50,355 bases of DNA, from positions 1 to 50,355 of the forward strand of contig CABVRR010000015.1 of assembly GCA_902500705.1 (NCBI GenBank), written 5' to 3'. Within the stretch, counting starts at the first letter, position 1. The number at the start of each line of letters is the position of its first letter. This document shows positions 8,397-17,145 of this stretch, piece by piece. This stretch comes from an uncultured Nitrospira sp. (GTDB taxonomy: Bacteria; Nitrospirota; Nitrospiria; Nitrospirales; Nitrospiraceae). The notes beneath the pieces were generated by a model. That model was not told the origin of the DNA and did no database searches. It saw nothing but the letters and a program-made list of their open reading frames with translations. Position numbers and translations under genes: made by a program.

Positions 8397-9566
8397 GTGC
8401 GATTTGCAGTGGCTCTCTCGAAAACAGCTGCAACGGAATCTGCGGCACTGACTGTAGCCGACGACATTCGAGCGCAACTGGGTGCTGATCCAATTGACCT
8501 CGTCTGCGTCTTCTTTTCGGCTCATCACGTAGCCACGGCTGATGTCCTCGCGCAGGTGCTGACAGAAACGCTGCAACCGATCCTGCTGATCGGTTGCAGC
8601 GGAGAAGGCGTCATTGCCGGGGCAGAGGAATTAGAAACCGTCCCGGCGATCACCGTCTGGGCTGCCGCACTTCCCGACGTGAACGTGCACCCGCTGCGCT
8701 CATCCTTTTCTCCGACGCAGGATCAATTCACGCTCGCGGGATGGCCTGAACCTGGAGTCGAAGACGGTTCATTTCTTCTGCTTGCCGATCCCTTCACCAC
8801 GCCGGTTCAAGATATTCTCGGACTTCTGGAAGAGCGGTATCCTGGAGCCAAGGCTATCGGAGGATTAGCCGGTGGTGGACAAGAGCCCGGTATGAATCGG
8901 CTGGTGCTCAACGACCAAGTGCTTGAGGATGGACTCGTGGGCGTCCATCTTTCGGGAGCCATCGACATTCGGCCGGTCATCTCGCAAGGGTGCCGTCTGA
9001 TCGGTGAGCGGTTTGTCGTGACCAAGGCCGAACGCAATCTGATTCATGAACTCGGAGGTGTGCCGGCGTTGGAACGACTGGAAGCCGTCTACGAATCACT
9101 GACGGGGGAAGACCGACAACGCGCACATCGGGCGTTGCATCTCGGCATCGTTATCGATGAACACCGAAACCGGTTTGAGCGAGGAGATTTTCTTATTCGC
9201 AACCTCCTCGGAGCTGATCGTACCACGGGAGCAGTCGCAATCGGCGATGTGGTTCAGGAAGGTCAGACGGTGCAGTTCCACCTGCGCGACGCGGAATCCG
9301 CAACGGAAGATTTGAACGCTCTGTTGACAACAGATCGGATCCGTCATCGGCACCCTCCGCTCGGCGCACTCATGTTCAGCTGTTGTGGCCGTGGTCAAGG
9401 ACTCTTCGGGCGACCGAATCATGATGCAGCTGCGACCACCGATCGTCTGGGCTCAATTCCGCTCGCGGGGTTTTTCGCACAAGGAGAGATCGGCCCGGTC
9501 GGCCACAGAAATTTTTTACATGGGTACACAGCCAGCATCGCCCTCTTTGCCGAACGGGATCGCTAG
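8397..9566 (+). CDS. FIST N- and C-domain signal protein
   Basis: The 389-residue protein matches the FIST architecture. The FIST_N part includes LLIGCSGEGVIAG and KAIGGLAGGG, and the FIST_C part includes ALMFSCCGRGQGLFG followed by PLAGFFAQGEIGPVG. FIST domains are predicted ligand sensors, often for amino acids, and are usually linked to other signalling proteins. Here the protein is free-standing. The start is a GTG with a weak AGG upstream, and no in-frame ATG fits the conserved N-terminus better. No kinase or regulator gene is adjacent, so the partner is unknown. Confidence 0.88.
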   Translation: MRFAVALSKTAATESAALTVADDIRAQLGADPIDLVCVFFSAHHVATADVLAQVLTETLQPILLIGCSGEGVIAGAEELETVPAITVWAAALPDVNVHPLRSSFSPTQDQFTLAGWPEPGVEDGSFLLLADPFTTPVQDILGLLEERYPGAKAIGGLAGGGQEPGMNRLVLNDQVLEDGLVGVHLSGAIDIRPVISQGCRLIGERFVVTKAERNLIHELGGVPALERLEAVYESLTGEDRQRAHRALHLGIVIDEHRNRFERGDFLIRNLLGADRTTGAVAIGDVVQEGQTVQFHLRDAESATEDLNALLTTDRIRHRHPPLGALMFSCCGRGQGLFGRPNHDAAATTDRLGSIPLAGFFAQGEIGPVGHRNFLHGYTASIALFAERDR

Positions 9567-9624
9567 TCCGTTCAGGTTGACCAAGTCGTCCTGACCATGC
9601 CATACAATGAGAGGAGAAGATCGT

Positions 9625-10053
9625 ATGAAATCACTATACATTTCATCTGTCGTAATGATGGTGATTCTGACATCAACAATAGGATTAGGAGGTCCCATGA
9701 CTGAGAATAAGCAGGACATCACAATGCCCTCTGGGCTGAAATATGTCGATCAAGCGGTCGGCACCGGAGACGTGGCGGTGGCAGGGAAAACAGTGAGTGT
9801 CCACTATACGGGGTGGTTGGAGAACGGCAAAAAATTCGATAGCTCCGTTGATCGGGGGGAGCCTTTCTCGTTTCCTCTCGGGGCCGGGCGGGTCATTAAG
9901 GGTTGGGATGAAGGCGTGCAAGGGATGAAAGTAGGCGGCAAGCGCAAGCTCACTATCCCATCCGATTTGGGCTATGGTTCGCGTGGGGCTGGTGGTGTTA
10001 TCCCACCCAATGCCACACTGATTTTTGACGTCGAGCTTCTCGGGATTCGCTGA
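9625..10053 (+). CDS. Periplasmic FKBP-type peptidyl-prolyl isomerase
   Basis: The 142-residue product has an N-terminal signal-like segment and one FKBP domain: [36 protein letters not shown] and [19 protein letters not shown]. The active-site aromatic and Asp residues are in their usual places. It should speed cis-trans proline isomerisation of envelope proteins. The ATG at 9625 follows GAGGAG at good spacing; an ATG at 9607 is in frame but lies before that site. The aminomethyltransferase starts 6 bases after the stop. Confidence 0.9.
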   Translation: MKSLYISSVVMMVILTSTIGLGGPMTENKQDITMPSGLKYVDQAVGTGDVAVAGKTVSVHYTGWLENGKKFDSSVDRGEPFSFPLGAGRVIKGWDEGVQGMKVGGKRKLTIPSDLGYGSRGAGGVIPPNATLIFDVELLGIR

Positions 10054-10059
10054 CATATC

Positions 10060-11163
10060 GTGCAGCAGACCCCCCTCATTGCTCAACATCGCGCCGCCGA
10101 CGCAAAGCTGGTCGATTTCGCTGGATGGGAAATGCCCATCCAGTACAGCGGTGTAGTCGATGAGTATCACGCGGTTCGCAGCAAAGCCGGTCTCTTTGAC
10201 GTGAGCCATATGGGACGGATCAGTGTGACCGGCCCCGGGTCCGTCGGTTTTCTCCAATATGTGACGACGAACGATGTCTCGAAAGTGTCCGTAGGCCGGT
10301 CGCAGTACTCGATGATCTGTAATCCTGATGGCGGCATTAAGGACGACATCTTCATCTATCACGTCAAACCCTATCAGTTTCTCGTCTGCGTCAATGCTTC
10401 GAACCGGGAAAAAGTCGTTGCGTGGTTGCATGAAAAAGTGACCCATGTCCAAGGTTGCACCGTCAAGGATCGTTCACACGAACTGGCGCAGATTGCCGTT
10501 CAAGGTCCCGCTGCTCGTGACATCTTGATCGACGCCGGAGTCTCTGAGGTCGGCTCACTCAACGTAAGGCACTGCATGGAGTCAGCGGTATTCGGTGGAT
10601 CGACGCTCATTGCGCGTACCGGGTATACGGGTGAGCTGGGATATGAACTCTATTGCGCTGTGACATCGTCCACGTCTATCTGGGAGCGACTACGGGAGGC
10701 TGGACAGCAGCATGGTCTCAAGCCGGCAGGATTAGGCGCACGGGACTTGCTCCGATTAGATATGGGATATCTGCTGTACGGAAACGATATCAACGAAGCG
10801 ATCAGCCCGCTCGAAGCAGGGGCTGGCTGGATTGTGAGTTTCGACAAGTGCGAATTTGTCGGGCGACGGTCGTTGCTGGCACAACAGTCACAGGGTGTCG
10901 CGCGTCGACTCGTAGGATTTGAACTGCTTGAAAAAGCCGTGCCTCGCCATGGTTTCAAAATATTCTCGGCCGATCCGCCATTCAATCTGATCGGAGAAGT
11001 GACGAGCGGAAATCTGTCTCCTCATCTCCAGAAGGGGATCGGCCTGGGCTATGTGTCTTCGACCCATGCAGAACCAAACACACCTATCACGATCGATATC
11101 CGAGGAAAACTCGTTCCCGCAAAGATCGTCAAGCCACCGTTCTATAAGAAACCCAAGAGCTGA
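10060..11163 (+). CDS. gcvT: Aminomethyltransferase (glycine cleavage T protein)
   Basis: The 367-residue protein matches GcvT over its whole length. It has FAGWEMPIQYSG at the N-terminus, DVSHMG, the folate-site Asp in GGIKDDIFIY, RTGYTGELGYE, GLGARDLLRLDMGY and the C-terminal barrel with G-E-V-T-S-G. In the glycine cleavage system it transfers the aminomethyl carbon to tetrahydrofolate and releases ammonia. The start is GTG. The P, H and L protein genes are not in the window, so the rest of the system must be elsewhere. Confidence 0.93.
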   Translation: MQQTPLIAQHRAADAKLVDFAGWEMPIQYSGVVDEYHAVRSKAGLFDVSHMGRISVTGPGSVGFLQYVTTNDVSKVSVGRSQYSMICNPDGGIKDDIFIYHVKPYQFLVCVNASNREKVVAWLHEKVTHVQGCTVKDRSHELAQIAVQGPAARDILIDAGVSEVGSLNVRHCMESAVFGGSTLIARTGYTGELGYELYCAVTSSTSIWERLREAGQQHGLKPAGLGARDLLRLDMGYLLYGNDINEAISPLEAGAGWIVSFDKCEFVGRRSLLAQQSQGVARRLVGFELLEKAVPRHGFKIFSADPPFNLIGEVTSGNLSPHLQKGIGLGYVSSTHAEPNTPITIDIRGKLVPAKIVKPPFYKKPKS

Positions 11164-11249
11164 CGGCAGGGAGAGAGTCGCAGAAACGAAAAAATCGGAC
11201 GCGACGTGCGTAGGTGCATGAAGCCATTTGCAATCAGGTATCTGTTCTC

Positions 11250-11768
11250 ATGACACGAAACATCTATAGCGGACGAGTCATTACGTTGAACGTCGACACC
11301 GTTCGGTTACCGAACGGATTGACGGTTGATCTTGAGACCATTCGCCACCCAGGAGCAGCTGCGGTTGTTCCGATGAAAGAGGATGGAACGGTGGTCTTGA
11401 TCAAGCAGTTTCGGCATGCAGCCGGCGGATTCATCTATGAAATTCCCGCGGGGAAACTGGATCCTGGCGAAGATCCATTGCACTGTGCTGCCCGGGAACT
11501 CGAGGAAGAGGTCGGCTATCGAGCCTCTTCCTTTCAGCTGCTCTCGAGCATCTTTACGGCTCCAGGATTTGCAGACGAAGTCATCCATGTGTACAAGGCC
11601 ACCGGTCTCACGAAGGGTCGACAGCATCTGGATCGAGACGAGGTGCTGGAAGTCATCGAAATGCCGCTCGAGCACGCGATCAGACAGATTCAAGATGGGA
11701 CAATTCGAGACGGGAAAACAATCGTCGGATTGCAAGCTGTCTACATCGGAAGCATCACGAATCGATAG
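11250..11768 (+). CDS. NUDIX hydrolase, ADP-ribose pyrophosphatase type
   Basis: The 172-residue protein contains a complete NUDIX box from G-K-L-D-P-G-E through R-E-L-E-E-E-V-G-Y (about residues 69-91 from the chosen ATG). The preceding IKQFRHAAGGFIYEIPAGKL is the usual ADP-ribose pyrophosphatase context. It should hydrolyse ADP-ribose or related nucleoside diphosphate derivatives with Mg2+. A GTG 36 bases upstream is in frame, but the residues it adds are not family-like. It follows gcvT by about 90 bases on the same strand. Confidence 0.9.
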   Translation: MTRNIYSGRVITLNVDTVRLPNGLTVDLETIRHPGAAAVVPMKEDGTVVLIKQFRHAAGGFIYEIPAGKLDPGEDPLHCAARELEEEVGYRASSFQLLSSIFTAPGFADEVIHVYKATGLTKGRQHLDRDEVLEVIEMPLEHAIRQIQDGTIRDGKTIVGLQAVYIGSITNR

Positions 11769-12019
11769 TTGATCCGGTCGGGTATGAAAGCGTAGGCGGC
11801 CTGCCTCGATGGTCCATATGCAGCCTTGCCTCGATTCACAGTCAGGTGAAATCGTGGTATCTTCCAGGCCCGACGGTTCCCACAGGTTTCAGATTATGAC
11901 ACAGTCATATGGTGCACGATCGTGTTCTGCATCACGCCGACGGCGTGAGTGACGAGTGGTGATCGATGTCGTGCATGGCAACGAATGCTCGCGATCTCTA
12001 ACGAAGGAGAACAGTCTGT

Positions 12020-12811
12020 ATGTTACTCAAGGGGAAAAAAGGCCTCATCGTTGGCGTGGCCAACAAGCACAGCATTGCCTGGGCCATTGCACAATCGACG
12101 GCCGGCCAGGGAGCCCAGCTCCTCTTCAATTATCAGAACGAGCGTCTGAAGGAAAATGTGGAGGAACTTGCCGCCACCTTACCAGGGGCGAAGGCATTTC
12201 CCTGCGATGTCAGCAACGACGGCGAGATTACATCGCTCATGCAGCAGGTTCAGAAGGAAGTCGGCCAAATCGATTTTCTCGTTCATTCCCTCGCGTTTGC
12301 TCCGCGGGAAGAGCTGAGCGGACAATTTGTGAATACCTCTCGACAAGGGTTTTCCATGGCACTCGACATCAGTGCCTATTCCCTTGTGGCCGTCACCAGG
12401 GCTGCCTTGCCGCTGATGACCGCTGGAGGGTCCATTGTCACGCTCTCGTACCTTGGAAGCGAGCGTGTCGTGCCTCATTACAATGTGATGGGTGTCGCTA
12501 AAGCCGCGCTTGAAGCCACAGTGCGCTATTTAGCCTACGACCTTGGTCCATCGAATATTCGTGTGAATGCCATTTCCGCAGGACCGATCAAAACTCTGGC
12601 CGCACGAGGAGTTTCCGGGATCACCAAGATGGTCGATCTGCACAAGGAATTCGCCCCGCTCCGTCGTCCCACTGAGCAAGGGGAAGTCGGTGATACCGCG
12701 CTATTTCTGGTGAGTTCGTTAGGACGGGGGATTACCGGCGAAATCATCTATGTTGATGGGGGATTCAATATTTTAGGGATGATGGCGCCTGGTGAACAGA
12801 CTAATTCCTGA
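12020..12811 (+). CDS. fabI: Enoyl-[acyl-carrier-protein] reductase (NADH)
   Basis: This 263-residue short-chain dehydrogenase-like enzyme has the FabI glycine motif (GVANKHSIAWAIA) and the two active-site tyrosines Tyr144 and Tyr154, followed by Lys161 in YNVMGVAK. That is the Y-x6-K arrangement of FabI. It reduces trans-2-enoyl-ACP in the last step of each fatty-acid elongation cycle. AAGGAG precedes the ATG at good spacing. It stands alone, about 250 bases after the NUDIX gene. Confidence 0.95.
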   Translation: MLLKGKKGLIVGVANKHSIAWAIAQSTAGQGAQLLFNYQNERLKENVEELAATLPGAKAFPCDVSNDGEITSLMQQVQKEVGQIDFLVHSLAFAPREELSGQFVNTSRQGFSMALDISAYSLVAVTRAALPLMTAGGSIVTLSYLGSERVVPHYNVMGVAKAALEATVRYLAYDLGPSNIRVNAISAGPIKTLAARGVSGITKMVDLHKEFAPLRRPTEQGEVGDTALFLVSSLGRGITGEIIYVDGGFNILGMMAPGEQTNS

Positions 12812-13063
12812 CCTTTCGGCAAGCGAAGAGAAACGTCGAATCCAGACCCTTTGATAATAATATCTCGTATTACTCAGTTCGCACACGGATACTAATTTAC
12901 GCAACAGTCGCCGGTATTCATCGGATAACATAGACTCTACGAAGATGAGAGTAAGGGATCAATCCGTTGCAGACGTATCTCCACAGAGAGTCAGCGGACA
13001 CCGGAATTGCTATGAGCCTAGGTACTGATATCGGGTAACAAAATTCCTCTGTTGGATAAAGAA

Positions 13064-13729
13064 ATGAGACAGGTGAGAGCTCTCGTACTGAGAGGTATCT
13101 TGGGACTCAGCCTATTCTTCCTGTCGATGCCGTCTTTGGCACAGGAGGCAGGCGAGCGCCTTGCTAAACAGGCTCTTGAAGAATGTCATCAGGGGAGACT
13201 GGCTCCGGACCGTGCAACACGCCTCGCTCATTTTCAACAGGGGCAGACCTTGGGTGAGCGTGCGGTGGCAGCAGATGAAGGAAATGCCGATACACACTTT
13301 TCGCTGTTCTGTAATTTGGGAGAGCTGCTCCGCATCGACGGAGAATCGTTTACCTCGCTCTTCGGACTCCGCCGTATGATGAACGAACTTGATCGGGCTC
13401 TCGAAATTGATCCGGTTCACATCGACGCGCTCTCGGCGAAAGGCACATTGCTGGTGAAACTACCCGGTATCCTGGGGGGCGATTCAGAAAAAGGGGAGCA
13501 AATCTTACAAGAGGTGGTCTCGAAAGCTCCCAGAGCGGTCAATGCCAGGCTCGCGCTCGCGAGAGTGCGATGTCAACACGGTCGGCACGAGGAAGCCGCG
13601 CTGCTGGCCTCGGATGCGCTGGCCATTGCCAAAAAGCATAACCGGATTGAATTCATCCCTGAAGCGGAAGCAGTGCTGCAGCAAGCCCGATCCAACGCAG
13701 CTAAAACGACGAAGGAAGATCGTTCCTGA
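13064..13729 (+). CDS. Secreted TPR-repeat protein
   Basis: The 221-residue precursor has a signal peptide (GILGLSLFFLSMPSLAQ) and helical repeats with TPR spacing: ALEIDPVHIDALSAKGTLL and then APRAVNARLALARVRCQHG. The block between them (KLPGILGGDSEKGEQIL) resembles that in TatT-like and other periplasmic TPR proteins. It probably holds protein partners in the periplasm. A TTG at 13052 in the same frame is an alternative start. The gene has about 250 empty bases upstream and converges with arfB. Confidence 0.75.
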   Translation: MRQVRALVLRGILGLSLFFLSMPSLAQEAGERLAKQALEECHQGRLAPDRATRLAHFQQGQTLGERAVAADEGNADTHFSLFCNLGELLRIDGESFTSLFGLRRMMNELDRALEIDPVHIDALSAKGTLLVKLPGILGGDSEKGEQILQEVVSKAPRAVNARLALARVRCQHGRHEEAALLASDALAIAKKHNRIEFIPEAEAVLQQARSNAAKTTKEDRS

Positions 13730-13779
13730 GCCTCATCTTCACACAGACAATGATCGTCTGCCCATCCTGTCCGCGCTTG

Positions 13780-14190
13780 TCACTCAACGGTTCTCCGAAG
13801 CGCTTTTAAGCGTCCCTGTCGCTTCTTCCGCTCAATCCGTCGGTTATGAGAACCTCGGGTCGGTGCAGTCGCTTTTCGTTTCTTACGTGGGGTCGCTGCG
13901 CGAAGAATGAGCGCCCGTAAGCGATCCAGTGCGTCCTCACGGTTGCGTTCCTGTGTGCGATATTGCTGAGCCTTGATCGTGAGTACTCCATCCGCTGAGA
14001 TACGCTGATCGTGCAAGCTCAATAGGGCATCTTTATAGAACTGCGGCAAAGAGGATGTCAGGATATTAAAGCGCAGGTGGACGGCGGTTGAGACTTTGTT
14101 GACGTTCTGTCCCCCTGCACCTTGTGACCGCATGGCGTGCAGATTGATCTCGTGGTCCGGGATGGAAACAGACGAGGTAATGTACAGCAT
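13780..14190 (-). CDS. arfB: Alternative ribosome-rescue factor / peptidyl-tRNA hydrolase
   Basis: The 136-residue protein contains the release-factor GGQ motif (RSQGAGGQNVNKVSTAVHLR) and a very basic C-terminal tail (TPRKKRKATAP, RRIERKKRQGR). It lacks the codon-recognition domains of full release factors. This is the ArfB/YaeJ design: the tail enters the empty mRNA channel of stalled ribosomes and GGQ promotes hydrolysis of peptidyl-tRNA. It is encoded opposite to its neighbours and appears to be monocistronic. Confidence 0.92.
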   Translation of the reverse strand: MLYITSSVSIPDHEINLHAMRSQGAGGQNVNKVSTAVHLRFNILTSSLPQFYKDALLSLHDQRISADGVLTIKAQQYRTQERNREDALDRLRALILRAATPRKKRKATAPTRGSHNRRIERKKRQGRLKALRRTVE

Positions 14191-14426
14191 GATGCAGTAG
14201 CTAGCACAATCCTGTGATCATCGCAATGTGGCCACGGTTTCAATCGTTGACGGACGTCTATTCTCTGGATTCCTTCTTTCCTCGAGAAATTATTTCAGGG
14301 CTCCTATTTTTAAGTGGCGTTTCTGAGGTAAAAGCAGTACAAGGCTACGTCGATATTTGACTCGCCGACCTCAGAAAACCACCATGACAGATCTCTCAAC
14401 CTGGTAACTATCTTGAGGAGGAAGCT

Positions 14427-15227
14427 ATGCGATCCAGTCGAATAGAGCAGTGGAACCGGACTTGGGCAGGGTTCGTGGGAATTGGGGTGCTCATCGGAAG
14501 CCTAGCAGGAATCGAGATCGGTGTGACGCCTGCGCAGGCATATGAGCAATTGGGACCTAACACGAGATCGGACTTCCGGCTTTGGACTCCGGTCTATCTG
14601 ACCGTGTCTCTTCCATCGAAGTTCATCGCCTATATGGAAGTGAACCCTCGTATTGCGGACGATGTCACCAATATTGACCAGCTGTTACTTCGTCCCGCGA
14701 TCGGCTATCAACTGACCGAGCATATCTCTCTTTGGCAAGGCTATGCGTGGGTCGGCAACTTCAATCAACCCCATACGGCACCGCAGTCGCCGTTCTTTCA
14801 AGAGAACCGGATCTTTCAACAGGTTATCTATACACAAAAGTTCGGAGACTTCAAGTTCATGAGTCGCACCAGGATGGAAGAGCGATGGATTGAACATGCC
14901 GCCGGTACCGCGCTCCGGTTTCGCCAGATGCTGAAGTTGTCATACCCTCTCCCGGTCGCTCCGGACTGGGCACTCGTGGTGTATGACGAGATCTTCATCA
15001 ACTTGAATTCGGTCGATACGTTGGATGAGGCCAGACGAGGCGTCAGCAAAGGGCCAGGTGCCGGAATCGACCAAAACCGACTCTTTCTGGGTGTCAACAA
15101 GTCCTTTAATCAGTACGTCAATGTCGATCTCGGCTATCAAAACCAGATGCTCAATAGTCGAACGCTCCATGGTAATGCGAATCTAATCAACCACATGTTG
15201 CTGCTGCAGTTTTATATCAACCTGTAA
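14427..15227 (+). CDS. DUF2490 family envelope protein
   Basis: The 266-residue precursor has a signal peptide ending near TPAQA. A beta-rich body follows with the DUF2490 patterns RSDFRLWTPVYLTV, LRPAIGYQLTEHISLWQGYAW and RTRMEERWIEHAAG, and the chain ends in alternating hydrophobic strands (MLLLQFYINL). DUF2490 proteins are probable outer-membrane beta-barrels of unknown function. GAGGAGG sits before the ATG. A strong hairpin lies between this gene and the convergent carbonic anhydrase. Confidence 0.85.
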   Translation: MRSSRIEQWNRTWAGFVGIGVLIGSLAGIEIGVTPAQAYEQLGPNTRSDFRLWTPVYLTVSLPSKFIAYMEVNPRIADDVTNIDQLLLRPAIGYQLTEHISLWQGYAWVGNFNQPHTAPQSPFFQENRIFQQVIYTQKFGDFKFMSRTRMEERWIEHAAGTALRFRQMLKLSYPLPVAPDWALVVYDEIFINLNSVDTLDEARRGVSKGPGAGIDQNRLFLGVNKSFNQYVNVDLGYQNQMLNSRTLHGNANLINHMLLLQFYINL

Positions 15228-15294
15228 TCTGGTCAGGTGGAACCGTTGTCTCTCTGCAGCGTTTCCATCGGAAGAATTGGATGATAGGAAAGGT

Positions 15295-15323
15295 CACGGC
15301 GGGCAAGACCCCTGCCCGCCGTG
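15295..15323. terminator. Hairpin between convergent genes
   Basis: CACGGCGGGCA and TGCCCGCCGTG form a perfect 11-bp stem around a 7-base loop, between the DUF2490 gene and the convergent carbonic anhydrase. No T run follows on either strand, so termination is likely but not certain. A second inverted repeat (GCTCTAG/CTAGAGC, 15341-15365) lies just after it. Confidence 0.55.
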
Positions 15324-15382
15324 CTCACCCAATCACCACGGCTCTAGCACCTATGTCTCTAGAGCTTACATGAGGTCTATCA

Positions 15383-16363
15383 TCAGCGAATGTGGTGGCC
15401 TTGGCTGTGGTCGACATGCAGATCTTTGTGAATTTCTACGGTGCGTGCCGCAGTATTCTGAACGATACGGCTGTTTGTTGGGAAAAATGCCTGAAGTTGT
15501 TGAATCTGTGCGGGCGACACCTTCAGCGGTTCAGGCAAAACATACCAGCTGACCCCTTCACTGCAGGGTGGTGTCGTTAGAGAACCTGCATAGGTCAGAA
15601 CCTGTTCGTTGCCCACTGGAATCAACTTGGAGGGATCCAGAGAAAGCCCGGCAGCACTTTTATTGTACGCGTCGTGCTCTAGCGGAGTATTCTCGATGAT
15701 CTTTTTCAAGATAAGATTCTCTGCCGTCGCGCCTTGTGAATCGTCTAAGAAGATACCCAACACGGCAAGTCTTCCGTCCTCCCGCTGATGCACGAAATGC
15801 AATTCCCCTGCGTACTGTTTCGCAGCAGGAGACGTATCGGTGACGACGATGTGCTCGCTTGGGGTATGAAAGTGCAACTGAACTAGCGGATACGCATCTT
15901 TCCCGATGAGCAGTCTCCCTGGGTAACCAGTTGAGAAAGAGACTTGTACTGCATGGCCTGTGTTCCGAAAGACATAGGCATTACCCTTGTCGCTCGCAAT
16001 AGCAGCCCCCACTGTGCTGCTGATAGAAGGCGCGTACCGCACGTGCAAGGAATTGGCGTGTCGGTCTGGTTCGGCGGGCGGAGTATTGTCAGGACTCTGA
16101 GTCTTCGGGTTTATCGGGATTGGAATAGGGTTCGATGTCAAATTGAGCACGATCGGCGATTGATGAGACCCAATGGCACATTCGGCAAAGACAAGGGGCA
16201 TGGAAGCTTGGTTTGCGCTCGGTTCACCGGGAATATTCGCCCAGAGTGTCCCGTCCCATCCCTGACTCTCGTCTGAGTGGTCCCAATGACCTGCCAAGGC
16301 ATGAAGGCTTGGTACGACCATCGCCAGACCAAAAATGATAACGCCCATCGAATGCTTCTTCAT
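15383..16363 (-). CDS. Periplasmic alpha-carbonic anhydrase 1
   Basis: The 326-residue precursor has a signal peptide (MKKHSMGVIIFGLAMVV, ending near ALA) and a complete alpha-carbonic anhydrase domain. The zinc ligands are His164 and His166 (QLHFHTPSEH) and His189 (ELHFVHQ), spaced as in animal enzymes. The proton-shuttle His is in NTGHAVQV, and LTTPPCSEGVSWYV forms the active-site wall. It interconverts CO2 and bicarbonate in the periplasm. An unusual Pro-rich insertion (IPIPINPKTQSP) sits before the core. It is divergent in sequence from the tandem pair further right. Confidence 0.95.
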   Translation of the reverse strand: MKKHSMGVIIFGLAMVVPSLHALAGHWDHSDESQGWDGTLWANIPGEPSANQASMPLVFAECAIGSHQSPIVLNLTSNPIPIPINPKTQSPDNTPPAEPDRHANSLHVRYAPSISSTVGAAIASDKGNAYVFRNTGHAVQVSFSTGYPGRLLIGKDAYPLVQLHFHTPSEHIVVTDTSPAAKQYAGELHFVHQREDGRLAVLGIFLDDSQGATAENLILKKIIENTPLEHDAYNKSAAGLSLDPSKLIPVGNEQVLTYAGSLTTPPCSEGVSWYVLPEPLKVSPAQIQQLQAFFPTNSRIVQNTAARTVEIHKDLHVDHSQGHHIR

Positions 16364-16393
16364 ATGTTTTTCACCCTCACGGTTATTGTGTAA

Positions 16394-16409
16394 TGCAACG
16401 TCTATTGCA
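16394..16409. promoter_or_regulatory. Inverted repeat upstream of carbonic anhydrase 1
   Basis: TGCAA and TTGCA flank a 6-base spacer about 30-45 bases before the start of the minus-strand carbonic anhydrase gene. The position and symmetry would suit a dimeric regulator, but the half-sites are short and I recognise no known operator. Confidence 0.25.
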
Positions 16410-16558
16410 CGGCATGTGGTATCTTTCGACGGCTACGCGTCGTAGTGAGGCTCAGTACGGTTCGTAGCAGCAGCTCCGGCACATGCTCTCTTGCGTAAGT
16501 CGCTCATCTACGAGCAAGAACGCACTCACCTCGGCATGGCCGCCAGTTCTGGCTACGA

Positions 16559-16714
16559 TTAGCAGGTTTGTATTCGGCAATCCGGAGCTGACACTCCTAG
16601 AGAATGAGCGCCCAACATGTTGGAGAGAAAAGGCGATTGAAGAGAGTAACTTTCCCCAACACTTGGGCAAACAAAGAGGATGGAGAACAGGACAAGACCG
16701 ATCACTTCTTTCAT
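16559..16714 (-). CDS. Short secreted peptide (51 aa), possibly frameshifted
   Basis: A near-perfect ribosome binding site (AAAGGAGG) precedes an ATG that opens a classical signal peptide (MKEVIGLVLFSILFVC). The frame then gives only about 30 more residues and ends DCRIQTC. An overlapping minus-strand frame continues to 16452 with LLIVARTGGHAEVSAFLLVD and a C-C-Y-E-P-Y end. The gene may therefore be a longer secreted protein broken by a frameshift, or a genuine Cys-containing small peptide. It lies behind the carbonic anhydrase on the same strand. No family is recognised. Confidence 0.4.
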   Translation of the reverse strand: MKEVIGLVLFSILFVCPSVGESYSLQSPFLSNMLGAHSLGVSAPDCRIQTC

Positions 16715-17145
16715 GAGACCTCCTTTTAATGATGAGTAGATGATGAAATGGGCTGGAGAGGGGGCAACGGCATCCGCCTTCTCCCTGAGACGACTAGCAT
16801 GAATAGAGCAGCATTTATGCGAAGCCATGCAACGGCCCTGGCGCATCACTCATGGCACGGACAGAAGCTTCTCGACCGTGGTTGTGGCAGCATGGCACCA
16901 TGCTGTTGACACAGGACGGATCGATCAAGCAGATGGTTGGACGAATCTCCTGGTCTTGCCGGCCAGCATTGACGGTACAGATGCCGCACGTGCGCACCTG
17001 GGCTTCACAAGAATACTCTGGCATGTACCTGCGTAGGTGCGCAACGTAAGCGGTTAGCACATCACCTCTCGGTCTAGGAGGTCTTCTCGAGTCAGCACAG
17101 CGCTTGGCAACGCAGGATCAATGAGAATATCAATGGCCTGCTCCG
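16715..17145. other. Intergenic stretch, no certain gene
   Basis: About 430 bases between two minus-strand genes. The best open frame (16815-17060, minus) contains several cysteines (TCGIC, SCVNS, PCCHNHG) but has no ribosome binding site or signal peptide, so I do not call it. No hairpin or repeat stands out. Confidence 0.35.

Noticed and set aside
16815-17060. Cys-rich minus-strand open frame
   Set aside because: No signal peptide or ribosome binding site, and the cysteines do not form a recognisable metal or heme motif.
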